In this document: piece after piece, positions 54,922-64,000 of the stretch | Numbering within the stretch: position 1 is the first letter of the stretch | Layout of the letters: the number at the start of each line of letters is the position of its first letter | DNA from: Petrolisthes cinctipes | Taxonomy: Eukaryota > Arthropoda > Malacostraca > Decapoda > Porcellanidae | Length of the DNA stretch: 64,000 bases | Direction: 5' to 3' | Assembly: GCA_033782935.1 (NCBI GenBank) | Contig: JAWQEG010000497.1 | Span: forward strand, 479,501-543,500 | The notes under the pieces: model-generated | Database searches by the model: none | What the model was told of the DNA's origin: nothing | The model's input: only the letters and a program-made list of their open reading frames with translations | Position numbers and translations under genes: made by a program

Positions 54922-55659
54922 TTTCAAGTTCTACAGGGGGCCTGCCTGACGGTGAACCTTTCCAAGAGTGAGTTTGGGCATGCTCACGTCACCTTCTTAG
55001 GGCATGTGGTGGGTCAAGGCCAGCTAGCTCCCGTCAGCGCCAAGGTGGAAGCCATCATACAGTATCCCAGGCCCACCAGCAAGAAGGAAGTTATGCGGTT
55101 CTTGGGCATGGCCGGATATTACCGCCGATTCTGCTGTAACTTTGCCCAGGTATCATCTCCCCTGACCGACCTCCTGAGCACCAAAAGAACCTTCCAGTGG
55201 ACGGATGACTGCCAGAAAGCCTTCCAGTCTCTTAAAGTTCTACTCTCCTCTGCTCCTGTTCTACGTACTCCCGATCAAAATAAACCCTTCTACATCCATG
55301 TGGATGCCAGCGATGTTGGGGTGGGTGCAGTACTATTACAGAAAATGAATGACGAGGTCTTACATCCCTTATGTTATTATTCCCAGAAATTAAAGAGTCA
55401 TCAAAAAGCCTATGCAACCATAGAAAAGGAAGCATTAGGTATTGTCTTGGCTACAGAGACATTTGGAGTATTTTTATCAGGCAGCCCTCATGTAATTACA
55501 GTCTACACAGACCATAACCCTCTTGTATTTTTAGAAAGGGTAAAATTCAAAAATGCTCGTGTATTGAGGTGGGCTCTCGCATTACAACCTTACAATTTAT
55601 CTGTGCAACATATACGAGGAAAGGAAAATACCCTTGCAGATGCTTTATCTCGTGTTTAA
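54922..55659 (+). pseudogene. Gypsy RT thumb and RNase H
   Basis: Continuation in the same frame: LTVNLSKSEFG, FLGHVVGQG, RFLGMAGYYRRFCCNFA (thumb and connection), then RNase H with YIHVDASDVGVGAVLLQ, TIEKEALGIV, VYTDHNPLVFL and HIRGKENTLADALSRV, so all four acidic positions are present. Ends at TAA. There is no integrase after RNase H, confirming the rearranged order. No chromodomain or env-like ORF follows in the remaining 196 bases. Confidence 0.88.
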
Positions 55660-55844
55660 TTTCTTGGTGTTTTTTTTCAGGTTCTTTGTATTTATTATTA
55701 TGATTTTTTTTTGTATGTATTTCCAGTGTATTTATTTATGTCTTTATATATATGTCTATGTCTATGTATGTTACTTCATGTTAGGAGTCGTAAGTTTTTT
55801 TTTTTCTTTTTTTTTTTCCCATAAGGAAAAAAAAAAGTTTTCTT

Positions 55845-55855
55845 GGGGGGGGAGG
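55845..55855 (+). promoter_or_regulatory. Polypurine tract
   Basis: GGGGGGGGAGG immediately before the 3' LTR, in the expected place for plus-strand priming. A T-run/A-run hairpin-like stretch lies just upstream (55,797-55,837). Confidence 0.85.
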
Positions 55856-56572
55856 TGTCATGGATCCAGCCCAATTGGTAACGCTGGACCATGTTTATTG
55901 GTAACACTGTAGTTGTGTTTGGCTATATTTTATACCTTCCCTGGCGGGCGCACGATAGGTGCATATAATTAACTGTAAATACATTCCCCACTAATAGTAT
56001 TCATGTTGTTATTCATTTAATATAGTAATTCTCTGCTAGTAATGTATAAACTCATATTATTCATCATCAAATATTCATATTGTTATTGTTAGATAGTTTT
56101 CCCCCAGGCTAGGTTGAATAACCCCTTTTCGCTGCCGTCCAAGAGGCGGCCTGGCTTGCTCTAGGTCTCTCTCTGTTCCCGCCACTGGTCAAGACAACAT
56201 CTCCCCCTCAGCTCTCCTCCTTGTTGTGTCCCTTGTGAAATGCTCCCTCGTGGTGCATTAAGGTTTGTGTCCTTTGTTAGGAGGCATAGTCAATCTCGAC
56301 TATGGGCCTGGTAGGATATTCATATTTGTGCTGTATCCCTTTTTTCCTGTGTACATTAAATATGTAAATACTGTGTGTAAATGTAGTTAATTGTTTATTA
56401 ATATTCCTCTCCAGACTACCCCTTAACGTTTTTACCTCATGCCCACCATTCCCTCATATTTATGGCTGCTCACTGGGTTATTGAGTGTTCTAAATTAGAC
56501 TTCGTCACTGTTTCCCTGTGTTATTGAGGGTAGTAGCCCAGGGCAAGGGTTAGCCAGGGTTGTAAAGTGATA
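55856..56572 (+). repeat. 3' LTR (717 bp)
   Basis: Same ends and length as the 5' LTR, two substitutions, followed by GTAC. Confidence 0.95.
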
Positions 56573-56576
56573 GTAC

Positions 56577-56662
56577 CAACATTCAATTGATCTGGTCTGT
56601 TTTCTGGTATAATTTTGAACGAATCTATCGTCCTCCAGTGTGTCGAAAGTGTATCACTCCAT
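56577..56662. mobile_element. Right part of the interrupted TTAA-type MITE
   Basis: GGTCTGTTTTCTGGTATAAT and TCGTCCTCCAGTGTGTCG complete the palindrome begun at 49,831. Confidence 0.7.
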
Positions 56663-56865
56663 ATTATTATTATTATTATCATTATTATTACTAGCCAAAC
56701 GGACCGATTCGTCACAAAATGAGGTACTAAGGAAATGAACGCCTTTCCTGATACAAATGAGTTAATAATATTCCCGTTTATGAGGCTCCCTGTACAAATG
56801 TAATTGAAATAAGTTAGATATGTGCTTTGTAGCCTAGTAACATTATACTCACCTCTATGTAAGGC

Positions 56866-57015
56866 TTAGGAGGTCGTGTGTGTGTGTGTGTAATTTGGAG
56901 TTTAAGTAGTCCTCTAAAAACTGCAACATAACAAGATTCCTTCTCTAATCGTATATACAGTACTGTGGTGGACTGTTTCCTGGCTTAGTTTGCAGGAATC
57001 TGTAGCCCTCCTACA
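56866..57015. mobile_element. TTAA-type MITE, subfamily A, degenerate
   Basis: GGAGGTCGTGTGTGTGTG (the GTGTTG of the terminus has expanded into a GT run), AGTCCTCTAAAAACTGCAAC and TTAGTTTGCAGGAATC arms, and GTAGCCCTCCTACAC. A subfamily B-like half (TACAGTGTTGGTTAATCTGG) follows to about 57,060. Confidence 0.6.
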
Positions 57016-57054
57016 CTGTAGTACAGTGTTGGTTAATCTGGAGAAAATTATTCT

Positions 57055-57200
57055 TACAAGTTGGAGAGCGTGGTGTTGGAGAGTGTGGTGTTGGAGAGAG
57101 TTTGGTGGTGGTGGAGAGCGTGGTGGTGGAGAGCGTGGTGTTGGAGAGTGTGGTGTTGGAGAGAGTGTGGCGGTGGAGAGTGTGGTGTTGGAGGGTATAA
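57055..57200. repeat. GAGAGTGTGGTGTTG minisatellite
   Basis: About nine irregular 15-18 bp units. Confidence 0.85.
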
Positions 57201-57326
57201 AAAGTGTGTTGTGGAGGAGGTCTGTTAATTTTTCTATATTTTTCGTAGCCGTAATGTTGAGGTGAGTGGAGCAAACTAAGAGGATTGCTGAGAGGAGGAA
57301 GAGGAGGGTGTATCTCCCATCACGTA

Positions 57327-57539
57327 CACACACACACACACACACCCACACACGTAAATACACACACCTGCATATGCAGTATATTCACACACATAAACAC
57401 TCACACACACACACACGACTGCATACAAACAAGCAAATACACACACACGTAAATACACTGACTCTCATACTTACCCAGCCACTCTTAAACAAACTCATTC
57501 ATGCTGACACTCATGTATGTACACACCAAACACCTGTTG

Positions 57540-57577
<38 letters not shown>
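57327..57577. repeat. (CA)n cluster
   Basis: Several CA tracts, the longest at about 57,541-57,577. Confidence 0.9.
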
Positions 57578-57581
<4 letters not shown>

Positions 57582-57769
57582 CCTCCACGGCTTCACCTAC
57601 ATAGAAAGATTACTTATTTTTACTATACAAGTATATAGTATATTCCATAACATGGTGTTAAACATTTCACAATATTTCTTTTTTTTCACAAGTGAAGACG
57701 TTAAGTGAGCTTCTTACTTTTAGTTCTCACCTTTTGAATATCATTATTAAGGAAAAATCCTCTCTTTGT

Positions 57770-57905
57770 TAAAATGTAGGACAAATAATTCCTTCAAACT
57801 GTATGATGACTCTGAACACAATACAGAGCCCTAGTACCGGTACCATACCATTGTCAACACCATGGATATTCTTAATTGTATAAGGCCCTTGGTGTCACGG
57901 CAGAT
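57770..57905. repeat. Half of palindrome family of 29.1 kb
   Basis: GTACCGGTACCATACCATTG and TCAACACCATGGATATTCTT match the right half and outer flank of 29,091-29,215. It begins with a CAAATAATTCCTTCAAACTG stretch reminiscent of the TTAA-type MITE arm. Confidence 0.5.
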
Positions 57906-58035
57906 TGTCACAAGCATTTCCTGGCCTTTAAATAACTGTTGAACTCCGCCTGAAGCTGACCCTCAAGTGATACATAAACACTGATTCAGAATAATGTAAC
58001 AGTCAACCACACACACTTGGTACAAACACCTTAAT

Positions 58036-58037
<2 letters not shown>

Positions 58038-58077
<40 letters not shown>

Positions 58078-58393
58078 AGCCCAGCCAGCCACTACCCCCC
58101 CCTCCCCCTCAAGGCTTCTTGGACCTGTTATCATTTCTGGGTGATAACAGGAGCCCTAATGTTATGAGAACCCAACCACACTGAAACACACCACAAGAAA
58201 AAAAAAAAAAAAAAAAAAAAAATGTTCATATGGATATTCACACTGGAAACCTCAATAAAATAATAATTATTATAATAATTATAATGAAAATAATGAAAAT
58301 AATAATGATGAAAATAATAATGATGAAAATAATAATAATGAAAATAATAATGATGAAAATAATAATAATAATGTAAATAATAATAATAATGAA

Positions 58394-58472
<79 letters not shown>

Positions 58473-58530
58473 ATAATAATAATATTAATAATAATAAAAA
58501 TAATAATAATAACAATAATAATAAACTATA
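58038..58530. repeat. (GA)n, poly(A) and (AAT)n tracts
   Basis: GA at about 58,038-58,072, A-run at about 58,197-58,222, and degenerate then pure AAT from about 58,261 to 58,530. Confidence 0.93.
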
Positions 58531-58870
58531 TAATATAAAATCTGCTTGTTGATACTAAAGAAGCACAATATTCATACTGAAGCCCTAATGATATAAAGAC
58601 AGCATTACACTGGATCATACATAAAGAATTATTACAGATTTAACACGTAAATTATAAAGAAATACTCACAATACTGACATAAACATCAGGCAATATTTCG
58701 GTAGTCACATGTAATCAGTCTACAACTGGTGGGAATATCAGGTTCAAGTAATTATAGTATTAGATGAAATAGCCTATTTATTCTAAGTAGCTCTCCGCGG
58801 CGTGTTGCCGGATGTACCAAGTTTTGAAAGAAGTAATAAGTTGTGTTTGTGTTATAAAGTAATTATTGTA

Positions 58871-59019
58871 CAGTTACGGTTAAAAGTTGGGCATCAAAAT
58901 AAATGGATTTTTAAAAATGATGTGAAACTGTATTTGTTGGTGTCTGTAATATTGGTTCATAAGATTCATTCAACTGGCTCATTTTCACTCACCTGATGCA
59001 TGTCTTTTGATCGTAACTG
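58871..59019. mobile_element. Tc1/mariner-type MITE
   Basis: CAGTTACGGTTAAAAGTTGG start, CTTTTGATCGTAACTG end, TA on both sides. The terminal sequence (CAGT..CGGTCAAAAGT) is typical of Tc1-like inverted repeats. Confidence 0.8.
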
Positions 59020-59044
59020 TACACTGAAAATAATATCTGATGAA

Positions 59045-59990
59045 TAATGAACCATCGAGCCTTAGTGTATCACCATAACACATCACATCAATATCACCAC
59101 AACACATCACACCTGTCTAGTATCACCACATCACATCAGTCCAGTATATACCACAACACATCAGTCAAATATCACCACAACACATCAGTCAAATATCACC
59201 ACAACACATCGGTCAAATATCACCACAACACATTAGTCATATATCACCACAACACATCAGTCTAATATCACTACAACACACAACATCAATATCACCACAA
59301 CACACCAATCTAGTATCACCACAACACTCTCCCCATGTCACACCAGTTTAGAATCACCACAACGCATCAGTCTAGTATCACCACAACACATTAGTCTAGT
59401 ATCACCACAACACATTAGTCTAGTATCACCACAACACATCAGTCCAGTATCACCACAACACATCAGTCCAGTATCACCACAACACATTAGTCTAGTATCA
59501 CCACAACACATCAGTCCAGTATCACCACAACACATTAGTCTAGTATCACCACAACACATTAGTCTAGTATCACCACAACACATCAGTCCAGTATCACCAC
59601 AACACATCAGTCTAGTATCACCACAACACAATACATCAGTCTAGTATCACCACAACACACCTCATCACTTTCACCACAACGCACCACATCAATTCATAAT
59701 CACCACACCACCCACCCCATGTCACACCAGTCTTATATCACCACATCACACCACACCAATATCACTACCCAGCCCATACCAACAACTTACACCACACCAC
59801 ATCAGTATCCTATCATAACACCACACCACACCAGTATCCTATCATAACACTACACCACACCACAATCCTATCATAACACTACACCACACCAGTATCACCA
59901 CAACACACCACACCACCCAGTATCATAACACCACACCAGTCTAGTATCACCACAATGCACCACACCAGTCCAGTATCACCACACCACACC
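59045..59990. repeat. 24-bp minisatellite and degenerate CACCACA flank
   Basis: Unit TATCACCACAACACATCAGT-CTAG, 24 bp, more than 20 copies from about 59,090 to 59,660, then degenerate CACCACACCAGTATC sequence. Two sites vary between C and T among units. Because 24 is a multiple of three, frames stay open on both strands (MCCGDTRL repeat on the minus strand). I do not regard it as coding. Confidence 0.93.
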
Positions 59991-60170
59991 ACACCACACC
60001 ACCAAGCCCATACCATACCATACCATACCAGCAACCCTCCCCCCACCACCATCTGTCTGGACACTGGGGTATTTGTTTGTCTCTTCCCTGGATTGGCCCT
60101 GGACACATAATATTTACCTCCTGTATACACACTCGTCTCAATACCACTGCCGGACACCCATCCTCTCAGG

Positions 60171-60350
60171 TTGGTTAGGTAAGGTAAGGTTAGGTTAGGT
60201 TAGTTTGGGTTGGGTTACGTTAGGTCGGTTGGGTTTGGTCAGGTTAGGTTTTGTTAGGGTGAGTTGGGTTGAGCTGGGTGGGTTTGAGTTTGAGTTGGGT
60301 TGGGTTGGGTTGGGTTGGGCTTGGTTTGGTCAGGTCAGATTAGATTAGGG
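60171..60350. repeat. Interstitial TTAGG/GGTTG array
   Basis: GGTTAGGTAAGGTAAGG, TTAGGTTAGGTTAG and then GGGTTGGGTTGGG. A degenerate telomere-type repeat. Confidence 0.78.
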
Positions 60351-60929
60351 CTCCTATAACTCATTAACTAGAGGTAAAATGAGCAGGGAAAGACTGTGAT
60401 TATTATTAATAATGTTCTATAGTTACCTTTATCACAACAACTCAAACGTCATTTTACAACTATTGTTAATTATTTTATCTATGTATGTTACATTAATTTT
60501 ATTTTATCAATTAATTTATTTACTTATCTTTTATTTATCTTTTTATTAATAATTTATTTATTTACTTATTTATTTATTTTATTTTTATTCCCCTCTTCTT
60601 CCCAGCTGAGACTAGCTGGTATACAGAAGGGCAATATGCGTGACACTGTCAGCCGACTCGTGACTCTCAATATCCCGGTGCTGTGCTTGGTTCAAGGACT
60701 TTCCAGTAGAGGGCACAAGGGTACAGGCTTGAATTCATCCAGTATATTAAAGTCTAGTTGAGCTGAAGCGGTACACAACAACTCTATGCAAGTCTCAGTA
60801 AATAATTCCAGACGGATGGGAAAATAAGACTTAAATGTTTACGTCTACATTTTATGATTTGTAGAAAATTAATTGGTAATATTACTTGGTAATATACTTG
60901 TACCTATACATTAACTAATATGGAGGTTT
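60351..60929. other. T-rich spacer and GCTGAGACTAGCTGG motif
   Basis: ATTTATTTATTT sequence to about 60,590, then CCCAGCTGAGACTAGCTGGT at 60,601, matched near 18,272 (GCCAAGGCTGAGACAAGCTG). No gene. Confidence 0.5.
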
Positions 60930-61140
60930 TGAAAACTAAAAGGGAAAGGTGGGATGGAAAGTTTTTGAGATGATAAGAGAAACGAGGGATACAAAGTTTT
61001 ATAAGATGAAAAGCGTAAGGAGAAATACAGAGTTTTTGAGAGATGTAAAGGGAAAGGCGAGACAGATCATTTTTGAGATAAAATGCGAAAGGAAGGATAG
61101 AAAAACAACTTATATTGATCGAACTGGGAATAGAGAGGCA
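60930..61140. repeat. Diverged ~45-50-bp tandem repeats
   Basis: Units containing GGGAAAGGTGGGATGGAAAG, ACGAGGGATACAAAGTTTT, GGGAAAGGCGAGACAGATCA and related sequence. A 66-codon open frame crosses it, with no support as a gene. Confidence 0.5.
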
Positions 61141-61677
61141 TACGAGTAACTAAAGAACAGCTACAGTTAAAATGCAAAGTCATTTTTTGAAGTTCGTGGG
61201 ATTCTGGTCTGTATAAATGAGCGAAAAAAGTAAAAAAATTCGAAAAGTAAAAAAATATATATAAGGTCGAAAAATATAAAATATAAATGAAAAGTATAAA
61301 TGAGTGTAGATTAGAAAAATTAAGACTTTACTAGAAAAGAAAGACTTAGTAGTTTGCATTTATTAATGATGATATTTTCTATATTTATTATTGTGTGATA
61401 AAGCGAAGGAAATTCATGCTCTTACTAATGATGGTATTTACTACATTGTTGATACGATAAGATATGATACGATGAGAATCAATGAACAACTTCGAAAGAT
61501 AAGATGTATGTATTTTTTTTTCCAGTGTGGTCAGCTGTACAGAAAAACAAATAGAGAATAACACTCACCGATTTCCTCCCCTGGAGTTGCCTGCCTTGTG
61601 TTGCCATTTATCGTGTTAACCAGACCATTTCTCTCTCTCTGTCTCTCTTTCTCTCTCATTAACCCGACAATTTATTT

Positions 61678-61679
<2 letters not shown>

Positions 61680-61748
<69 letters not shown>
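61680..61748. repeat. (TC)n tract at the 5' border of LINE-3
   Basis: Pure TC of about 69 bp directly abutting LINE coding sequence. Shorter TC runs lie at 61,630-61,660. Confidence 0.95.
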
Positions 61749-61750
<2 letters not shown>

Positions 61751-63854
61751 GAAAAGCTAATTTTCACCAACTCAGAGCGATACTAAAAGATACCGATTGG
61801 AAATGTCTGCGAGACACTATTAACATTAATACACAATGGAACTTTTTCACTAATGCGTACGCAAAAGCGGTCAAAGATAGCATACCTTTAAAAAACTGAC
61901 GTTCAGCACAAAACTTAAAGCCCAAGTGGTGGAGTAAAGAGATAACCGACTGTTTACGCGCCAAAAAGAACGCCCATAATAGAGTAAAAATCACAGACGA
62001 CAATAACGAGCGGGCCAAGTTTTCAGACTTACGAAGAAAAGCCAAAAAGTTAATCAAACAGAGTAAAAAGGCCATTGAAAAACACGTTGCAAATCAAAGT
62101 AAGACAAACCCGAAAGAGTTCTACAGTTATATTCGGCATAAGAAAGTACTCACGTCAACTATAGGACCACTACTTGATGAAAATGGGGACTTTACTACAG
62201 ATGAAGAGCGAATGAGTGGTATCCTTAACACTTTCTTTGCATCAGTCTTTACTACAGAAAACCCGAACGATATACCAGCAGTAACAACAGTCCAAAACGA
62301 AAATACCGAGGTATTAAGTAATATCAGCATAACTGAAAGTGATGTAATAAAATGTATTGATAAATTAAATGTAAATAAGTCACCTGGGCCAGACACGATC
62401 TCCCCTCGCGTATTAAAGGAAGCAAAAAGTGATATAGTAAAACCTCTGACTCTGCTCTTAAACTATTCTTTACAAACTGGAACAATACCTGACGAATGGA
62501 AACTCGCTAACGTAACACCAATATTTAAAAAAGGCAGCAAATCCCTACCTAGTAACTATCGCCCTATCAGCCTAACCTCAGTCGTATGCAAAATGCTAGA
62601 GACAATCATACGAGATAAACTTACAAATCACTTAGAGGAAAACAACTTACTTAAAGACACTCAACACGGTTTTCGTAACAAACGCTCTTGCCTAACGAAC
62701 CTATTAGACTTTTTAAATGACATTTTCAATGAATATGATAAGAGTAAAGCAGTAGACATAATTTATCTAGATTTCCAAAAGGCCTTTGAAAAAGTTCCCC
62801 ATAAACGCTTAATATCTAAACTAAAATCACACAGAATCCAAGGCGATACCGTAAGATGGATAGAGAACTGGCTAAGAAACCGAAAACAACGCGTGGTAAT
62901 AAATAGAAAATCTTCTAGTTGGACAGGCGTTACAAGCGGGGTGCCACAGGGGTCAGTTTTAGGGCCAATCCTATTCCTAGTTTACATAAACGACATAGAC
63001 GAAGGCCTCTCATGCATAATATCGAAGTTTGCCGATGACACCAAAATTGCAAATACAGTACTCACTAACGCACAGACTAAAGAAATGCAAGATAATCTCG
63101 ATCAATTGTCAAATTGGGCGAAAACTTGGCAAATGTCCTTCAATTCAGATAAATGTAAAGTGCTCCACATCGGACATCGTAACGTAGCAGCAAACTACTC
63201 ATTAAATGGTAAGCAACTTAAAAGCGTGGATCGAGAGACAGACTTAGGGGTAACAGTATCAAGTAACCTAAAACCCAGTCAGCAGTGTACGGAAGTAATT
63301 AAGAAAGCAAATAAAACTATCGGCTTTATCGGCAGAGCATTCGAGTATAAATCTAAAGACACAATCCTCACTTTGTATAATTCCCTGGTCCGTCCCCTTA
63401 TGGAGTATTGTGTTCAAGCCTGGTGCCCGTATTACCAGAAAGATATAGCAAAATTGGAACGAGTCCACCGTAGAGTTACTAAAATGATATCAAGTCTGAG
63501 AAATAAAACGTACGATGAGCGGCTAAGCGAATTAAATCTATTCCCATTGACACAACGTAGACTGAGAGGTGACTTAATCCAGGTATTTAAAATAATCAAA
63601 GGCATTGATAATATGGACTGCAACAAATATTTCACTATTGATCAATCAAACTACACGAGAGGAAACGGCTGCAAAATCATAGGCAAATCATTTAACTCGC
63701 ATGAATCAAAGAATTTTTTTTTAACCGAGTCGTCAACTTATGGAATGGGCTTCCCCGTAACGTAATTGACTGTAACACCGTAGACAGCTTCAAACGTCGC
63801 TTAGATAAACACCTTGCGTCTAATCCCCGACTTACAATGTTTACTAATGAATAA
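61749..63854 (+). pseudogene. RT of LINE-3 with one stop and one frameshift
   Basis: The linker after the endonuclease is in frame from the first base (LRKANFHQLRAILKDTDW). TGA at 61,897 follows IPLKN and could come from CpG decay of an Arg codon. From 61,900 the frame is open to 63,765: NKSPGPDTISPRVLKEA, PIFKKGSKSLPSNYRPISL, HGFRNKRSCLTNLLDF, LDFQKAFEKVPHKRL, SGVPQGSVLGPILF, YINDID and the catalytic FADDTKIA, then LYNSLVRPLMEYCVQAW. In a nine-T run at 63,714-63,722 the frame changes; the usual C-terminus (WNGLPRNVIDCNTVDSFKRR) continues in the next frame to TAA at 63,852. Non-functional. Confidence 0.85.
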
Positions 63855-64000
63855 TTTTTGCCCATTACAGCTGGCAAGTTAGCCAAATTTCACCTACTTT
63901 CTATCTTTCCTATAAAAAATTTCCTTGTGGAGTATTTCTGCCAACCCCACAAGGTTCCCATTCCTGACTTTATTTCCTGTACGGCTCAGGCCGGAGGGAG
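61749..64000 (+). mobile_element. LINE-3: 5'-truncated CR1-like element, runs off the window
   Basis: Starts inside ORF2 between endonuclease and RT, immediately after (TC)n, and continues past the RT into a 3' UTR (CACAAGGTTCCCATTCCTG) that is cut by the window end. Its codon and base usage are A-rich, unlike LINE-1 and LINE-2, so it is a distinct family. Confidence 0.85.

Larger units (their letters stand above)
49912..56572 (+). mobile_element. Gmr1-like Ty3/gypsy LTR retrotransposon
   Basis: 6.66 kb with two 717 bp LTRs, a primer-binding site, one Gag-protease frame, then integrase, then reverse transcriptase and RNase H, and a polypurine tract. All coding regions lie in a single reading frame, cut by three stops (TAG 52,900; TAA 54,334; TGA 54,919) and no frameshift. 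Integrase before RT is the copia-like order that defines the Gmr1 group within gypsy elements. The GTAC duplication and two LTR differences indicate a recent insertion. Confidence 0.92.

Noticed and set aside
59045..59990. CRISPR-like array of regularly spaced repeats
   Set aside because: It is a head-to-tail 24 bp minisatellite without unique spacers, in eukaryotic-type DNA.

Overview
The window looks like repeat-dense, intergenic DNA from an arthropod, most likely a decapod crustacean. This is an inference from composition and is not based on any host gene. The evidence is very long GT, GA/TC, TA and AAT microsatellites throughout; short interstitial arrays of the arthropod telomere motif TTAGG near 18.0 and 60.2 kb; a DIRS-order retroelement and CR1-type LINEs; and dozens of MITE-like palindromes. 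I could not support a single host protein-coding gene. Every convincing coding region belongs to a mobile element.

Layout. 1-30 kb: microsatellites, minisatellites and purine-rich low-complexity blocks. Scattered among them are about twenty copies of palindromic ~150-165 bp elements bounded by TTAA, small elements with CAGTCAC termini (Tc1/mariner-like, TA flanked), one 745 bp foldback element with mariner-like CAGGGTG ends (19,048-19,792), one clear tRNA-derived SINE (10.8-11.05 kb) and a Penelope-like fragment with a hammerhead-ribozyme-like core (28.6-28.7 kb) lodged between two long TA tracts. 30.1-36.4 kb: a nearly complete CR1-like LINE with an esterase-type ORF1 and an EN-RT ORF2, followed directly by a 5'-truncated relative. 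Each is bounded by (TC)n tracts. 37.7-45.2 kb: a GC-rich, structurally complete DIRS element with inverted terminal repeats, an internal complementary region, Gag, RT/RNase H and tyrosine recombinase, and reading frames that join only if three short GT-AG introns are removed. 49.9-56.6 kb: a Ty3/gypsy-class LTR retrotransposon with 717 bp LTRs differing at two positions. Its integrase lies upstream of the reverse transcriptase (Gmr1-type order) and its Gag has a SCAN-like capsid segment. It is inserted inside one of the TTAA palindromes. 56.6-61.7 kb: more satellites and MITEs. 61.7-64 kb: a third 5'-truncated CR1-like LINE, again starting directly after a (TC)n tract and running off the window.

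How it fits together: the LINEs encode nuclease and RT for target-primed insertion, and the (TC)n borders suggest a preferred landing site. The DIRS element would integrate as a circle through its tyrosine recombinase. The gypsy element would use its DDE integrase. The MITEs have no coding capacity and must depend on transposases elsewhere. Most of the element genes carry one to three stops or frameshifts; LINE-1 is the only one with both ORFs open.
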